A stretch of DNA of 64,000 nt, from contig NW_002060947.1 in NCBI RefSeq assembly GCF_000150275.1, positions 4,206,335 to 4,270,334 on the forward strand. The letters run 5' to 3'. Position numbers and translations under genes: made by a program. The notes under the pieces were generated by a model. It made no database searches. It had not been told where the DNA came from and worked only from the letters and a program-made list of their open reading frames with translations. This document shows, one piece after another, positions 13,101-24,655 of the stretch. Origin of the DNA: Trichoplax adhaerens. Its lineage: Eukaryota; Placozoa; Uniplacotomia; Trichoplacea; Trichoplacidae. Position 1 is the first letter of the stretch. The number at the start of each line of letters is the position of its first letter.

Positions 13101-14624
13101 AAATAAACGGAATTTTTTTCCATGGAAGGCATTATCTGGAAAATTTTTAGCAAATATGGATTGGTGATTGCACCATAAGTAGCCCAATATTGATGGAAAA
13201 ATATTGTATTTACGGAGCAATTCGTAGACAATATAATTTTAGCATCCAACTCTGCTACTGTTAAAATTTTGATATTGTCATTTCTTTGATGTTCTTTAGG
13301 AAGTCCTGTAGAATCCCATTGTACGGGATGATGATAGCGTGCAATAGGATTGTGTTGTCCATCATTGTTGGCATCCATATCTGTTCTTTTCCTATAATTG
13401 AGTTAATTTAATAAGTAAAGGTACCGGTATGCATTGTAAAAGATCAATTGGGTCATTATATCAATATGAGTTTCCCAAGAGAAGAAAGATACCTTTTGCC
13501 AGCATTATCTATTTTATCCATTAGGATATCATAGCTGATCGACCAAAGCTTTCCGTTGGTATCATTAACCAGAAGTACTTGTAGCCCTGTATTGAGTATA
13601 CTGAATGCTTGGATGACATCAGGAAATTTGCAAATTAGCTATAGAAAGTAATAGGAGTTTGAGGTTAAAGTCTCGAATAAGACTTTGTAGTAAGTTAGAG
13701 TAACCTACCCTGCCAGCTTGTAAAATATCAAACAATTTACATTACAGTGTCATTTTTTAACTTAAAAATATAGTGGGCCGATGCAAGCTTCCTCTACATG
13801 CTGCCTGTATATGATAGTATAGCCCCAAGTAGATTAAAGATATTTAATATACTGGTATTTAGATACAAATTAAGATTGCAGGAAGGATCAACTATTTCCA
13901 TTTTAGCCTTTAGCTATTGTATATTAAACTAAATTAAATAGCCAATAACTTCTTCAACGTTTCGTTAGTTTTTAGCAGCATTATTTGAAATATCATTTTT
14001 AAGATTGATGTTATCCACTGCTCTAGCGTCGATGACAGTTGATTAATTTGCTATATTTGTAATGATGATAATATCATTGCTATAGATTAGTAAGATAGGT
14101 TATTGCATCGACATATCTTGATCTTAAAAGAATTAATTAACCGCCTTATAGCCAAGTTATAGGCGATTTTCGTTATGCACTATTCAAGAACTAAATACCG
14201 TTCAGTAGCATCGTAGTCTCTTTAGTGAGCGTGGTTCAATCATAACCGATATTGAGTTACTACAAGCATGAGTATGCATACATAGAGTATAGGTAAACAT
14301 CGGTGAAAGCAAATATGAATCAGCCATGATTGAAAGTGTTTGCGACTTACTGAATAACACTACACCAATCGATTTTGACTATTGATAACTTAATACTGTT
14401 ATAGATATATATTGATAAATTTATACAAATAGTATTTTATAAAATATCAAGCTCACCAAAAGTTGCGTCGGTGTGCCAATGTATAAGCTATCGTTAACGT
14501 TGATGATCAATAAAGCTTGATGGTATTTCTCATCCTTTACAGACGACGCTTTAATTACGTCATTATGTGATACAGGCGCTAATGACCATTTAAAAGTTTC
14601 AATCCTCTTTGGAGATACATTCAT
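10167..14624 (-). CDS. FAAP100: FAAP100 homolog, Fanconi anemia core complex 100 kDa subunit
   Basis: FAAP100 works with FANCB and FANCL in the core complex that monoubiquitinates FANCD2/FANCI at DNA crosslinks. Seven exons join in phase: 14624-14457, 13638-13493, 13391-12520, 12255-10992, 10871-10718, 10625-10557 and 10340-10167, giving about 948 residues (human 881). The N-terminal half reads as short beta-propeller-like strands (SLYIGTPTQLLICKFPDV, LQVLLVNDTNGKLWSISYD, GFMYGSIDGKIRIYSC, NAILLLGIQGKLIIA). A helical stretch near the middle (ISKRLNQLTNLNNLKTELVS) matches the position of the human KELLSGIGNISERVSFLKKA segment. Exon 5 has ITLHISSMSVPTLLSVYCTI and exon 7 a C-terminal helix LQADLHNIRDQVCRL, both matching the human order. 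Similarity is low residue by residue, so the call rests on collinearity over the whole length. Exon 6 is the least certain. Confidence 0.85.
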
Positions 14625-16191
14625 GATAGAAGCATATCACGACTACGATACAGTATTGAGTAATTTGAGTTGCATTGCAAGGCGTATGGAAGTATTAATA
14701 AATGTAGTGTTGTTGATGCAATGAAAAGAAAAACAGTTTTCGTTTTCATACAAATTGTTCATTAATGAACGAAGCAGGCTGAGGTCAGTTAGCTCCCGAG
14801 AGAGTAAACTAGGCGAAGTAGGCTAACCAATTCCAATATCAATTATTGTTGAGGTAAACGATATCATGTGTTTGCATCTTTATATTAGTGTCGACTATTG
14901 GATCGATAGAAGATTGCAGTTGGATGGGGTTTGTAAATTATGGTATGCAAGAATGAATTGATCCAATGCAGACTTGCTGTTAGTTGAAAGGAAAAGCAGA
15001 GAAGGTGAATTCAGTTGTTCTGAAGATGAGGTAAATTGAATGGATACTTTCGCCTTTGCATCAAAAATTATGAAGTTGATCTGAAATAATATCACCTGGT
15101 TGAGTTCATTAAAATGGAGAGTAGTAAAAAGATAAAGTTAAATTAGCAAGCGTCTTAATTTTAGTATAATTTTATAATGGAAAGATAGACCAGCGACTTG
15201 TTGATTTGGATCCAAGCGCAAGTAGGAGATAGTACTTCACATTTGAAGCGAGTAGAATCTCGTTCATTTATAGCCGTTACTTACTGTGTATTGCAGACTC
15301 TAACAAGACTAGACTGTATAATATCGGATTCTCTTGAGTGGACGCTATCAAAACTGCTCCATAATTGATCGATCCATCACTTTCTTTAGCCTGGGTTAAC
15401 TCGATGTGTGGCCATTTTGCGACTTGCTGGCGCAGACAGCTGGACATCAAGACAAGATTTGACCTTGAGGCACGATTGGCGATTTTCTTTTCATTTGGCT
15501 ACAGTACAATACACTGTGTTTGGTAGTCTTGGACTGTAGTAGAGGTACTGTACACTGTACAAGGCTCACGTACACTCTACTACTTGCAGTACTGTATTGG
15601 AATACGATCGTTTCTAGTGTAATCCCTAGAGTTCTATCGGGGGTACGCGTAGTGATATAGTGTCTAGTATGGCATGCTCAAGGGCAGCCTACAGCCATTT
15701 CTAATACTGTCCACGTTGTCATGTCGGCTTGCCTATACTGTAAACTCTGTCCATAGCGAATGTATGCGTAGTTAAACTAAATTCGCCTACAGTGCAGAGG
15801 ATAGCCTATTCCTATACGAAAACCCGAAGCCAAACTTGTCGTCTATACTCGTTCTAGGCTGAAATAGTCTACCATGAGATAGTACCCTATGGAGAGTCCA
15901 GCGCTGACTATCCCGGCCAGAAACCATCCGTTGCTCCAGCTTGGAGATGGCTGCTGCTGTGGAGATTTGCACTGCAAATTGAGACGATTAATCTACTCAT
16001 CGACGAGCTTGGTTGGCAATTGATTGCTTTTTAAAGCTTCTTAAGACAGAATTGGAACTGATTGTGTTGCTCAATACAACTTGTACTCAAACTACGTTGT
16101 TCAGATCAATGTAGAATAGAGTGTTAGCGTTGATGTTGCGCGTATTCTTGCTGATCAATAACGATCCAATGTGTTGACTACAAGATCAACT
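14625..16191. promoter_or_regulatory. Divergent intergenic region FAAP100 / TMEM39
   Basis: The start codons of FAAP100 (minus, 14624) and TMEM39 (plus, 16192) face apart across this 1.57 kb, so promoters and 5' UTRs of both must lie here. A dense group of TACTGTA/GTACTGTAC-type words sits at about 15500-15600, like the group in the UFL1/TFG promoter region. Small open frames (14895-15095 and 15787-15972, minus) have no recognisable product. Function is inferred from orientation only. Confidence 0.45.
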
Positions 16192-19100
16192 ATGCCTTCT
16201 AAACATCGACCATATCGACATAATCATGCTCCATTCAGCAGTAATGGCAAGCAATCCCATCGTAAATCGACTATACAACCTGATCGGTGTACCGATGAAA
16301 GAAATCACCAGAAGCAACCATCGGATAATGTTGAAATTCAATCATTGATAACGTAAGTTATTGCCATCGTATTGCTCCATTTCTTCTTCCTTGATCTTGT
16401 CATCCACCTTGACGATGGCCGATGATCAGTCCTACAATCCAATCCTTCACATTATTCGACGTTACGATTGGAAAGATTGCCTACGATATAGATTCTTCAT
16501 AAATGATCATAATAGCATTTGGATAGTTGGATAGATTATACTGTAGGCTATCTTTTCATGTTGTTTTTTATCCTTCTTGCCTCTCGGACATGTTGAATTT
16601 GGATGACTATTTCGTCCAGCAACCAAAAAAGAATCCAATTATAATCAATCTGTACTATAAACGTCCCCATTGCGTCTACACAACACAGACGTCAATTCAT
16701 TTCATCCTTGCCTATGCCTAGAAACCTATTAAATACTATGTATACTGTCAATAGTATCGTTTGGTAGGGTCAAAGTTTTGGGGGGATTGCCATTGATTCA
16801 TCTCAAGTTGTTAGCCAACAACTTACAGTACTGTAGTCGCCAACACAGAATTTCTTTCGCCTCGGCTTGACTGCAATCATGGATTACAGTCACTAGTAAT
16901 CAGGATCAATGATGATGGCTATGATCTGCACTTAATGCCAAATGTTTCTATACTTGTATTTTTGCCTAGGCTTACTGGATTATTACTGTCCATACCATTA
17001 GAGGAGTAAAACATTTTTTATACACTCTTCAGCTATCCCCCAACGCATACCTCACAACCCAGTCGCGAATGATTTCCTCCCTCTACCAAACTTTCACCAT
17101 CATATTTTGGGAAATACAGTAATGACTCTGATCCGTTCAATCGATAGCAAATGTCCAACACTTCTACACTGAATAGATTTATTTTACGCGCATTTTCACC
17201 AATTAGTTCTACGCGTCCACTCGATTTCATCACTGAAAGATTTTACAGCCTCATATTTGATGCATCCCAATCGATAGTGGATCATGCTGTTGCCAACAAA
17301 TCTTTTCTTTCATCTGCGCCTCTACTTCCAAATAAGAATTCATTCCATCGCTGGACATCATCGTCAATACTTCTGTTTTATTGACATTATAGTACTATAA
17401 GCAACACGTCAAAGACATCCTTGTCCCTTTTTCTTTTACCAAGCTCCTGTCGTACGGGCTTTTGCGAACTTAGCAAATGATGCCATCTGCAGACTTTGCA
17501 TATCTTAACTTATCTCATACAGTTCTTATTTTACAAGCGATAGAAAACATTTCCGATCGCACAAATGTAGTGGATTATTATCACTGCCTGAACTCTTGAT
17601 CGATGAAAATCATCAGCCTTCAATCCCGTTATCAATAATGGTGTTTATCACGTAGGATAAGACATGCTTCCTTCGATCTAAGCGTGGAGATAGCTGTCTA
17701 GTTTTATTAGGTATCAATAGATATGATATGCAGGTTATCTCGACGTTCATTTGTAATACTGTATTTCTTAATAAAACATCCTGTGATGATTATACCCTAT
17801 GTTGCTAACTAATCCACACAACTGTACTACCAGTCAATTTTCGATTCTCTATATCAATTTGAAAAGTCGCAGTAGAACATTTTATTTCAATGGCCGTTAA
17901 GCATAAAGATTATACTGTCAAATAGCCGAGATACGATTCTATTCAAGTCGGTTGCCATAATAACCACACGATATCTAAAATGATTGAATGGACGCGTATT
18001 TTATGGAAATGAGTTATTAATATGAAATTAAAATCAACCATCTTTAGGGAATAGGCCTTCCGGTTCAAGTAAAATAATTACATGAATGAGAAAGAAATAA
18101 CCCTTCTTTAGTATTTATCGACATGAGATTATTTTCTATTATGATTAATGTCTAATTTTAGATTTCGATCACTCCAGTTGGAGTTTGTTGTTTATTATTT
18201 ATGCTTTAGTTGCTGTATCAAAAAAACTAAGGTAACGATATAGATACATAATCATCCCTCTCTATCTGATTAAATGTAGTGGTGAAATGGATGTCAATAA
18301 TGGAAATCCACCCTTAGTCAACAAGCCTAATAGCAGTCAGGATGGAGACAACACCTCCATTCGATTTGCAACAATCGAAGCTATTAAACATCAACCGGTC
18401 TCTCTTGGTAGCCAGCTATCATCGGTACTATTTGAAATATCGCTTCTTCTTTACCAAATCCTTGCATTTTATCTGCAATGCTGCGTCATTTATCAAAGTG
18501 TAAGTACATCATGACAAAGTGGAATAGAAATCTTTCGTAATTGTGTAGTCCTGTTATGATACTAATCATATAATAGTGAATAGCTTGAAGACAGTATGAA
18601 ATAATTATGATATTTGAATGCCGTATTACAGTAGAACTTAGGCTACCGTGTAGACAAAATGGCAGACAATCTATAGAGATTGATATTGTACTCTCGACTA
18701 CATTAATAATGATGTATTGTCTACGTTATTGTTTACCCTGAATAGAAAAGCGTAAATAGTACCAAATATGCGATGATGATTTATGGATCGTTGCAAGATA
18801 GAATAGGATAGTATGATAGCTCTATTTCTGAATGATCGTAAATTCAAACCCTTTAGTTTTACAATATCAGCATTGGATGATACAGTATTGGTCACAGTTT
18901 CAGGATGGAATGGATCCGTACGATTAAGCTTATTTACAATCGCAGTAAATTCAATTTCTTCCATAGTAAACTCTCATTATGGAATGATGCCACCGATAGT
19001 TTCAAGGAGAATAAAAAATAAGACGATGACACTAATTTGCAACTATAGTAAATTAGATTTCTTGGATAGTAAAATATCAGCATTGGATCATATTATTACC

Positions 19101-21963
19101 GATAGTTGCAAGGTAAAATAAGACCATGCGATAATACTGATTTTGAAATGTAGCAAATTGAAATCCTTTGATATGTACAATAACAAGATTTGAAGGTAGA
19201 AGGTAGAATAGGAGAGTGCGATGATGCTGATTTAAAATCACAGCAAATACAATTTCTTGGACAGTAAAGTATCAGTATTAAATGATATTATCAATAGTAT
19301 CAAGATGGAATAGGATAATACAGTTACCTTTGTTTCTAAAGAGAGTAATTCAGACTTCGTATTATGAAGGTTAATTTAAGACAGAATATGACATTATCAG
19401 ATCTAGAAGAGTTTATTATGATTACTCTAATTTAATGACGGATTGAAATTCCATTATAGTAAAATAATTTTATAGCAATAGGGACATTTAGTATTAGTAA
19501 AGATAGTTTTAAGATGGAATAGGATTGCACGCTAACGTTTTAATGGTGCCAAATTGAAACTCGTTTATACTAAATTATCAGCTTTTGAGAATATTGCCAA
19601 CAATTTCAAGATACATTGAATATAAGATGATCGAATATAAATGAAGGACACTGGTAGATTACATTCGCCTTTAATCACTGTAAATTAGAAATTCCTTCCT
19701 AATAGAATATCACTATCGGCTGATATTAACAAATAATTTCAAGATCACAGAACATTTAAACTTTTCCAAAATTTACATATCAAGTGAGAATAGTGCATTT
19801 TACATCGGATTTACTAAATCCATACCCTAGGTTGACAATCTAGCCTGCCCATGATTTTTTGCCTACTATCATGTTGTGAATATGTATACTGTAGAATGTA
19901 GAACCTACTATACTTTTACTTTTATGCTAAGTTATAGCATTATAAACAATAATACAGTCTTAACACTGGATATTATTTTATTATCAGAATTTTTATTTAA
20001 TCGATCGACATTTGATGGTATTTATTGGAATATTCATTGCTAGAAGATTTCTATGGAAAATACTAAGGCTTGTACGTGAAAGAGATATAATCAATTTTTT
20101 ATATTTTCCACTCAAGATAAATTGAATCATGTTTTATTATAATCGTACCCCTTATAAGCGGTTAGAAACCAATACTAATGTACGTTATATCGTCTACTGA
20201 TATCGTGTATATTGACTCTATTACTTCAAATGTAGACAATGTTCTCAGAAGCCCAATTTTTTGCTGGATCCTTCATTATACAACTATATCGTTATTTGGT
20301 TTTACTCGTAATATCACTATTAATATGTTGGATATTTGCACATCTTTGCTTCACTCTGTCAAAAGAATGTCTATTTCTATTAATCATACCGTAAGTTTAA
20401 TACTATGTTATGCATAAAGGAGCTATTTCTTTCCCATCGTACTATATTACTTTTGCATTCGATTTCATCATTAAATTGATATTCGTACCAGTGTAACAGA
20501 TTTAGTCCTCTTTCTATTTTGAAGGGTCGCGGCGTACATCCTTGTATTTGGACTGGGCTTTGAACCCCAACATCAAATGACAAAGAGGAGCAATATTCAC
20601 CAAAGAGCTAGAATTTTTAGTCATAATTCCAACCAATGCTCAAGTTCAGACCTAGATGGAGAAAATAACATGCACATACATGATAATAATAAATTGAAAC
20701 AGTCTATTGATACTTACTACAATTATGATAGTAATGACAATAACTACAGCTGTAGACAAATTCAATTAGTACGATGCACACTTGATCCATATCTGGTTCG
20801 GCATGAAGTAGAAGTATTACATTGGGATTTTATTGATAGAATCAAACATAGTATTGCAAATTGCATTATTGCCGCTTATTATATTGGTTATTTACCAACA
20901 AAAACTGCTAAGGTGAGCAGTACTTTATTAAGGTTTACTTGTATACATATAAATTATTGGTTTAAATTGTTACATTTTAAAGTAAATTAGAGCGCTTAAT
21001 TTGATCAATTCAATTTTATGATTAGTTCATCTCAAGTCATGATAATATTTTTTTATTTTTTTAATAGACACAAATCTACTTCAGTGTATGGCATTGTTTT
21101 CTATACACAATTTTATTTTGCTTAAATTTATTCGTGGCTTTCTTGATGCAATTGTTTTCTTTACGATACTGTGATGAGTTGCATATGGCTGCTATTCATT
21201 TGGGTCAATGGAAGAGAATTAAATCTACAGATGCTAAGGATGCTCTAACGTAAGTATGCTGGCAAGGTGATTATAAGAAATTTGCTATGGCATAAGACTG
21301 TTTACTTACCTTAAGAAGAGTATTCTGTGTTGAAAAAAAGTCAATCGCTCACTTTTATGACCCATAGTTCTAGTTTAGCACAGTATAATCAAGATAATTT
21401 TTTCGTCTAAATTAGTATACCTACAGTATATAGTTGAGGAGGAATGTCATCTTTTCTGTTCATTTTTTTAGATGGTCTTCTCAAATAACGTGGCCTTGTG
21501 GAATGACAGTAATATACGGCCATAACCACTATATTTCAATTGGAATACAAAACGTAGCCATTCCGGATAGCATTTTACATTCAATATTTTATGTAAGTAT
21601 CGTATTAAATTGTGTAATTTTACATATAGTGAGAACGGTAGAAGTGATATCCTTAGGAATTACTAAATTAGAGTCTTTGTAACATGCACTTATGTAAATA
21701 ACTATATACAGTAATTGGAAATTGTCTCCTCTTTCTTTCTTGTATCGATATAGGTTCTGTTCAATACCCCTTTCAAATTTTTACAGTGGATAATAATCTT
21801 GCATGGATTATCTTTATTATATCATTTATCCCTTCTGTTAATCTCTCCGACACTAATCCAGATAGTGCTTTTGTCTATTTTGCTGTTGATTAATTACCAT
21901 ACATTTTTTGTACTCCTACGCAATTATTGGATTACAAAAGCATTACATAATGATAAACATTGA
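16192..21963 (+). CDS. TMEM39A: TMEM39 family multi-pass ER membrane protein (one internal exon not found)
   Basis: TMEM39 proteins are multi-pass ER membrane proteins linked to secretory traffic and autophagy control. Exons: 16192-16352, 18280-18499, 19988-20071, 20236-20390, 20525-20912, 21068-21249, 21472-21592 and 21754-21963; phases agree at every junction and yield about 506 residues (human TMEM39A 488). Family landmarks: a hydrophobic SSVLFEISLLLYQILAFYLQ segment, NFYLIDRHLMVFI, ARRFLWKILRL, then the conserved cytosolic block DPYLVRHEVEVLHWDFIDRI followed by CIIAAYYIGYLP, YCDELHMAAIHLGQW, ITWPCGMTVIYGHNHYISIG and two C-terminal hydrophobic segments (WIIILHGLSLLYHLSLLL and the segment ending INYHTFFVLLRNYW). 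About 15 residues of the usual sequence between exon 2 and the NFYLID exon have no exon that I can place, so a small phase-0 exon between 18500 and 19987 is probably missing. It could equally be the TMEM39B-like paralogue. Confidence 0.9.
18690..19760. repeat. Degenerate tandem repeat in TMEM39 intron 2
   Basis: Words such as aatatcagcattggatga, caagatggaataggata, cagtaaattcaatttcttg and the reading 'agtaaaatatcag' recur roughly every 110-130 bp with many substitutions and indels, for example near 18860, 19070, 19270, 19490 and 19690. This is an old, decayed tandem array filling most of the long second intron. It complicates finding the expected small exon. Unit boundaries cannot be fixed by eye. 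Confidence 0.6.
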
Positions 21964-22890
21964 GATAATAAAGACAAAATTTTGGCGATAATTAACGTAT
22001 CTATTACTGTTCGACTGGCAATCTACGTATTTTGTCTGAATATGATCTACTCGTGCGTAGTATTTCTAGAGCTCAATTTTAAGCTAAGATTTTTACTTCA
22101 TTTATGGATATTTAGCTCTACAGTATTTGTTTATATCTTTTGGAGGCTACGTATTTGAATATAGTTAGACTTGCTCTACAATTGAGTTAATGGTAATCTA
22201 TTCACGTAGCAGCATCTACTCGTATATGCGCATGTTATTCATCATAATAAGTTTTGGAAAGGCCTGTATTTCCGGCGTATTTTTGCAATCGTATCATCTA
22301 TATGAGTGCATCTATCAGATCGCTAGAATTTGATTGGTTTATGATTCGCATTGTACTGTTACCATCCTATGCTATCGAACAAAGTATTAAGTATAGTGAT
22401 GGAAAGAGAATGCAAAGGAAGAAAGCCATACCATTTGATATGCACTTTTACTGTAGCAATATGCATTGCAATTTTATTTAAGCAAGTATTCCATTATTTA
22501 TTACCGTTATGATCAATAGCCCTATAGAAGACGTCTTTATTTACTAGTAGAATACGTGTATACGTATACATGCATTTTTTCTATTCATCATGATAACCAT
22601 CAACTTGTAGCCAAGCATTGAGCAGAAATTTGCAATCTTTTAATCGATTCATTGAGACTTGCTTTCCATATCAAACTGATCGATTTGCAATTGCAGCAAT
22701 CTATAATCTTACTTTAGGAGGAGTATCCGTTTGCTGATTATGGACAGCATTAGTAACCGATAATGTTATTTCAAGATGAGTGTCTATTTGCTGATCAGTA
22801 CTGTTTACTAATTTCCATTTTATACGGAAATGTTATTAGGAGTACTTTAAATGGAGAAGTTTGTCTGTCCAATTATAATTATATTTATCC
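21964..22890. other. Intergenic region downstream of TMEM39
   Basis: No gene is recognised. The first few hundred bases should include the TMEM39 3' UTR. From about 22620 there are loosely repeated phrases (ttgctgattatggacagca and tttgctgatcagtactg, near 22731 and 22788) that lead into the satellite array that follows. Confidence 0.4.
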
Positions 22891-24345
22891 ACTCCTGAGG
22901 ACAGTATTGCAGCCACACCTATCTGGAGCAGAGCGCCTATTTCCTATGCATACCCATAATATTGTCAGAATTAGAATGCAATCGCTAGCAACTGGCGATC
23001 ATTACTAGCTCTCCCTCTTATATTGATCCATTCCTACGGACAGTATTGCAGCCACACCACCTGGAGCAATACCTATTTCCTATGCATACCCATAATATTG
23101 TCAGAATTAGAATGCAATCGCTAGCAACTGGCGATCATTACTAGCTCTCTCTTATATTGATCCATTCCTATGGACAGTATTGCAGCCACACCATTTGGAG
23201 CAGAGTGCCTATTTCCTATGCATATCCATAATATTGTCAGAATTAGAATGCAATCGATAGCAACTGGTGATCATTACTACCTCTCTCTCTACTATAATCT
23301 GATAGGAGATGTTATTCGAGCTAGACCATAACCCATAATATTGTCAGAATTAGAATGCAATCGTTAGCAACTGGTGATCATTACTACCTCTCTCTCTACT
23401 ATAATCTCATAGGAGACGTTATTCGAGCTAGACCATAACCCATAATATTGTCAGAATTAGAATGCAATCGTTAGCAACTGGTGATCATTACTACCTCTCT
23501 CTCTACTATAATCTCATAGGAGACGTTATTCGAGCTAGACCATAACCCATAATATTGTCAGAATTAGAATGCAATCGCTAGCAACTGGCGATCATTACTA
23601 GCTCTCCCTCTTATATTGATCCATTCCTACGGACAGTATTGCAGCCACACCACCTGGAGCAATACCTATTTCCTATGCATACCCATAATATTGTCAGAAT
23701 TAGAATGCAATCGCTAGCAACTGGCGATCATTACTAGCTCTCTCTTATATTGATCCATTCCTATGGACAGTATTGCAGCCACACCATCTGGAGCAGAGTG
23801 CCTATTTCCTATGCATATCCATAATATTGTCAGAATTAGAATGCAATCGCTAGCAACTGGTGATCATTACTACCTCTCTCTCTACTATAGTCTCATAGGA
23901 GACGTTATTCGAGCTAGACCATAACCCATAATATTGTCAGAATTAGAATGCAATCGTTAGCAACTGGTGATCATTACTAGCTCTCCCTTATATTGATCCA
24001 TTCCTATGGACGGTATTGCAGCCATACCATCTGGAGCAGAGTGCCTATTTCCTATGCATACCCATGATATTGTCAGAATTAGAAAGCAAATCGCTAGCAA
24101 CTGGTGATCATTACTAGCTCTCTCTTATATTGATCCATTCCTATGGACAGTATTGCAGCCACACCTATCTGGAGCAGAGTGCCTATTTCCTATGCATACC
24201 CATAATATTGTCAGAATTAGAAAGCAAATCGCTAGCAACTGGTGATCATTACTACCTCTCTCTCTACTATAATCTCATAGGAGATGTTATTGGAGCTAGA
24301 AGACTGCTGCCTATCTCCATCTTTCCATTTCGCTCCGTACTATTT
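22890..24345. repeat. Satellite array of two interspersed unit types (136 bp and 107 bp)
   Basis: A shared core starting cataatattgtcagaattag and continuing through gcaatcgctagcaactgg and gatcattacta recurs 11 times, at about 22955, 23091, 23227, 23334, 23441, 23548, 23684, 23820, 23927, 24063 (catgatattg variant) and 24201. Spacings are 136, 136, 107, 107, 107, 136, 136, 107, 136 and 138. The longer unit continues with ttatattgatccattcctat, ggacagtattgcagccacac and tggagcagagtgcctatttc; the shorter unit instead carries ctctactataatctcatagg and cgttattcgagctagaccat. Copies are very similar, so the array is young. Open frames across it (22763-23008 and 24130-24408) are repeat products. Confidence 0.95.
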
Positions 24346-24655
24346 TCACCACACCGATCTTCATTACAGGAGTCATTACGTATGGACAATATCGATAGCT
24401 TGCGATAGTATATAGCCTACACTATTAGCTGTCCGTACGTCGCCTAAGGTGATCAAGATATAATTAGGAATCTGCCGTAGTGTAGGCTATCAAGGCACTG
24501 TAAACACTATTTGAGCAAGTCGATTACACCACATAGCTATCAGGATAAAATGATGGATTCAAAAGTTCAACTTTCTTGGCCATTAGTCGATGTTTCCTTG
24601 CTAGCTGGCTAGGTTGAATAACTGCTCCAAAATGTTCTCCTAAACTCATCAAGAA

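Noticed and set aside
14895-15095. Possible upstream coding exon of FAAP100
   Set aside because: The ATG at 14624 already gives a suitable N-terminus and no in-phase splice pair joins this frame to it.
20178-20417. 79-codon open frame starting at 20178
   Set aside because: The TMEM39 exon at 20236-20390 uses a different frame that matches the family; this frame does not.
22890-24345. CRISPR-like array
   Set aside because: Units are long, near-identical throughout with no variable short spacers, and the genome is eukaryotic.
22763-24408. Open frames in the satellite array, possibly a repeat protein
   Set aside because: The repeat units (136 and 107 bp) are not multiples of three, frames are broken between copies, and no start or domain is consistent.
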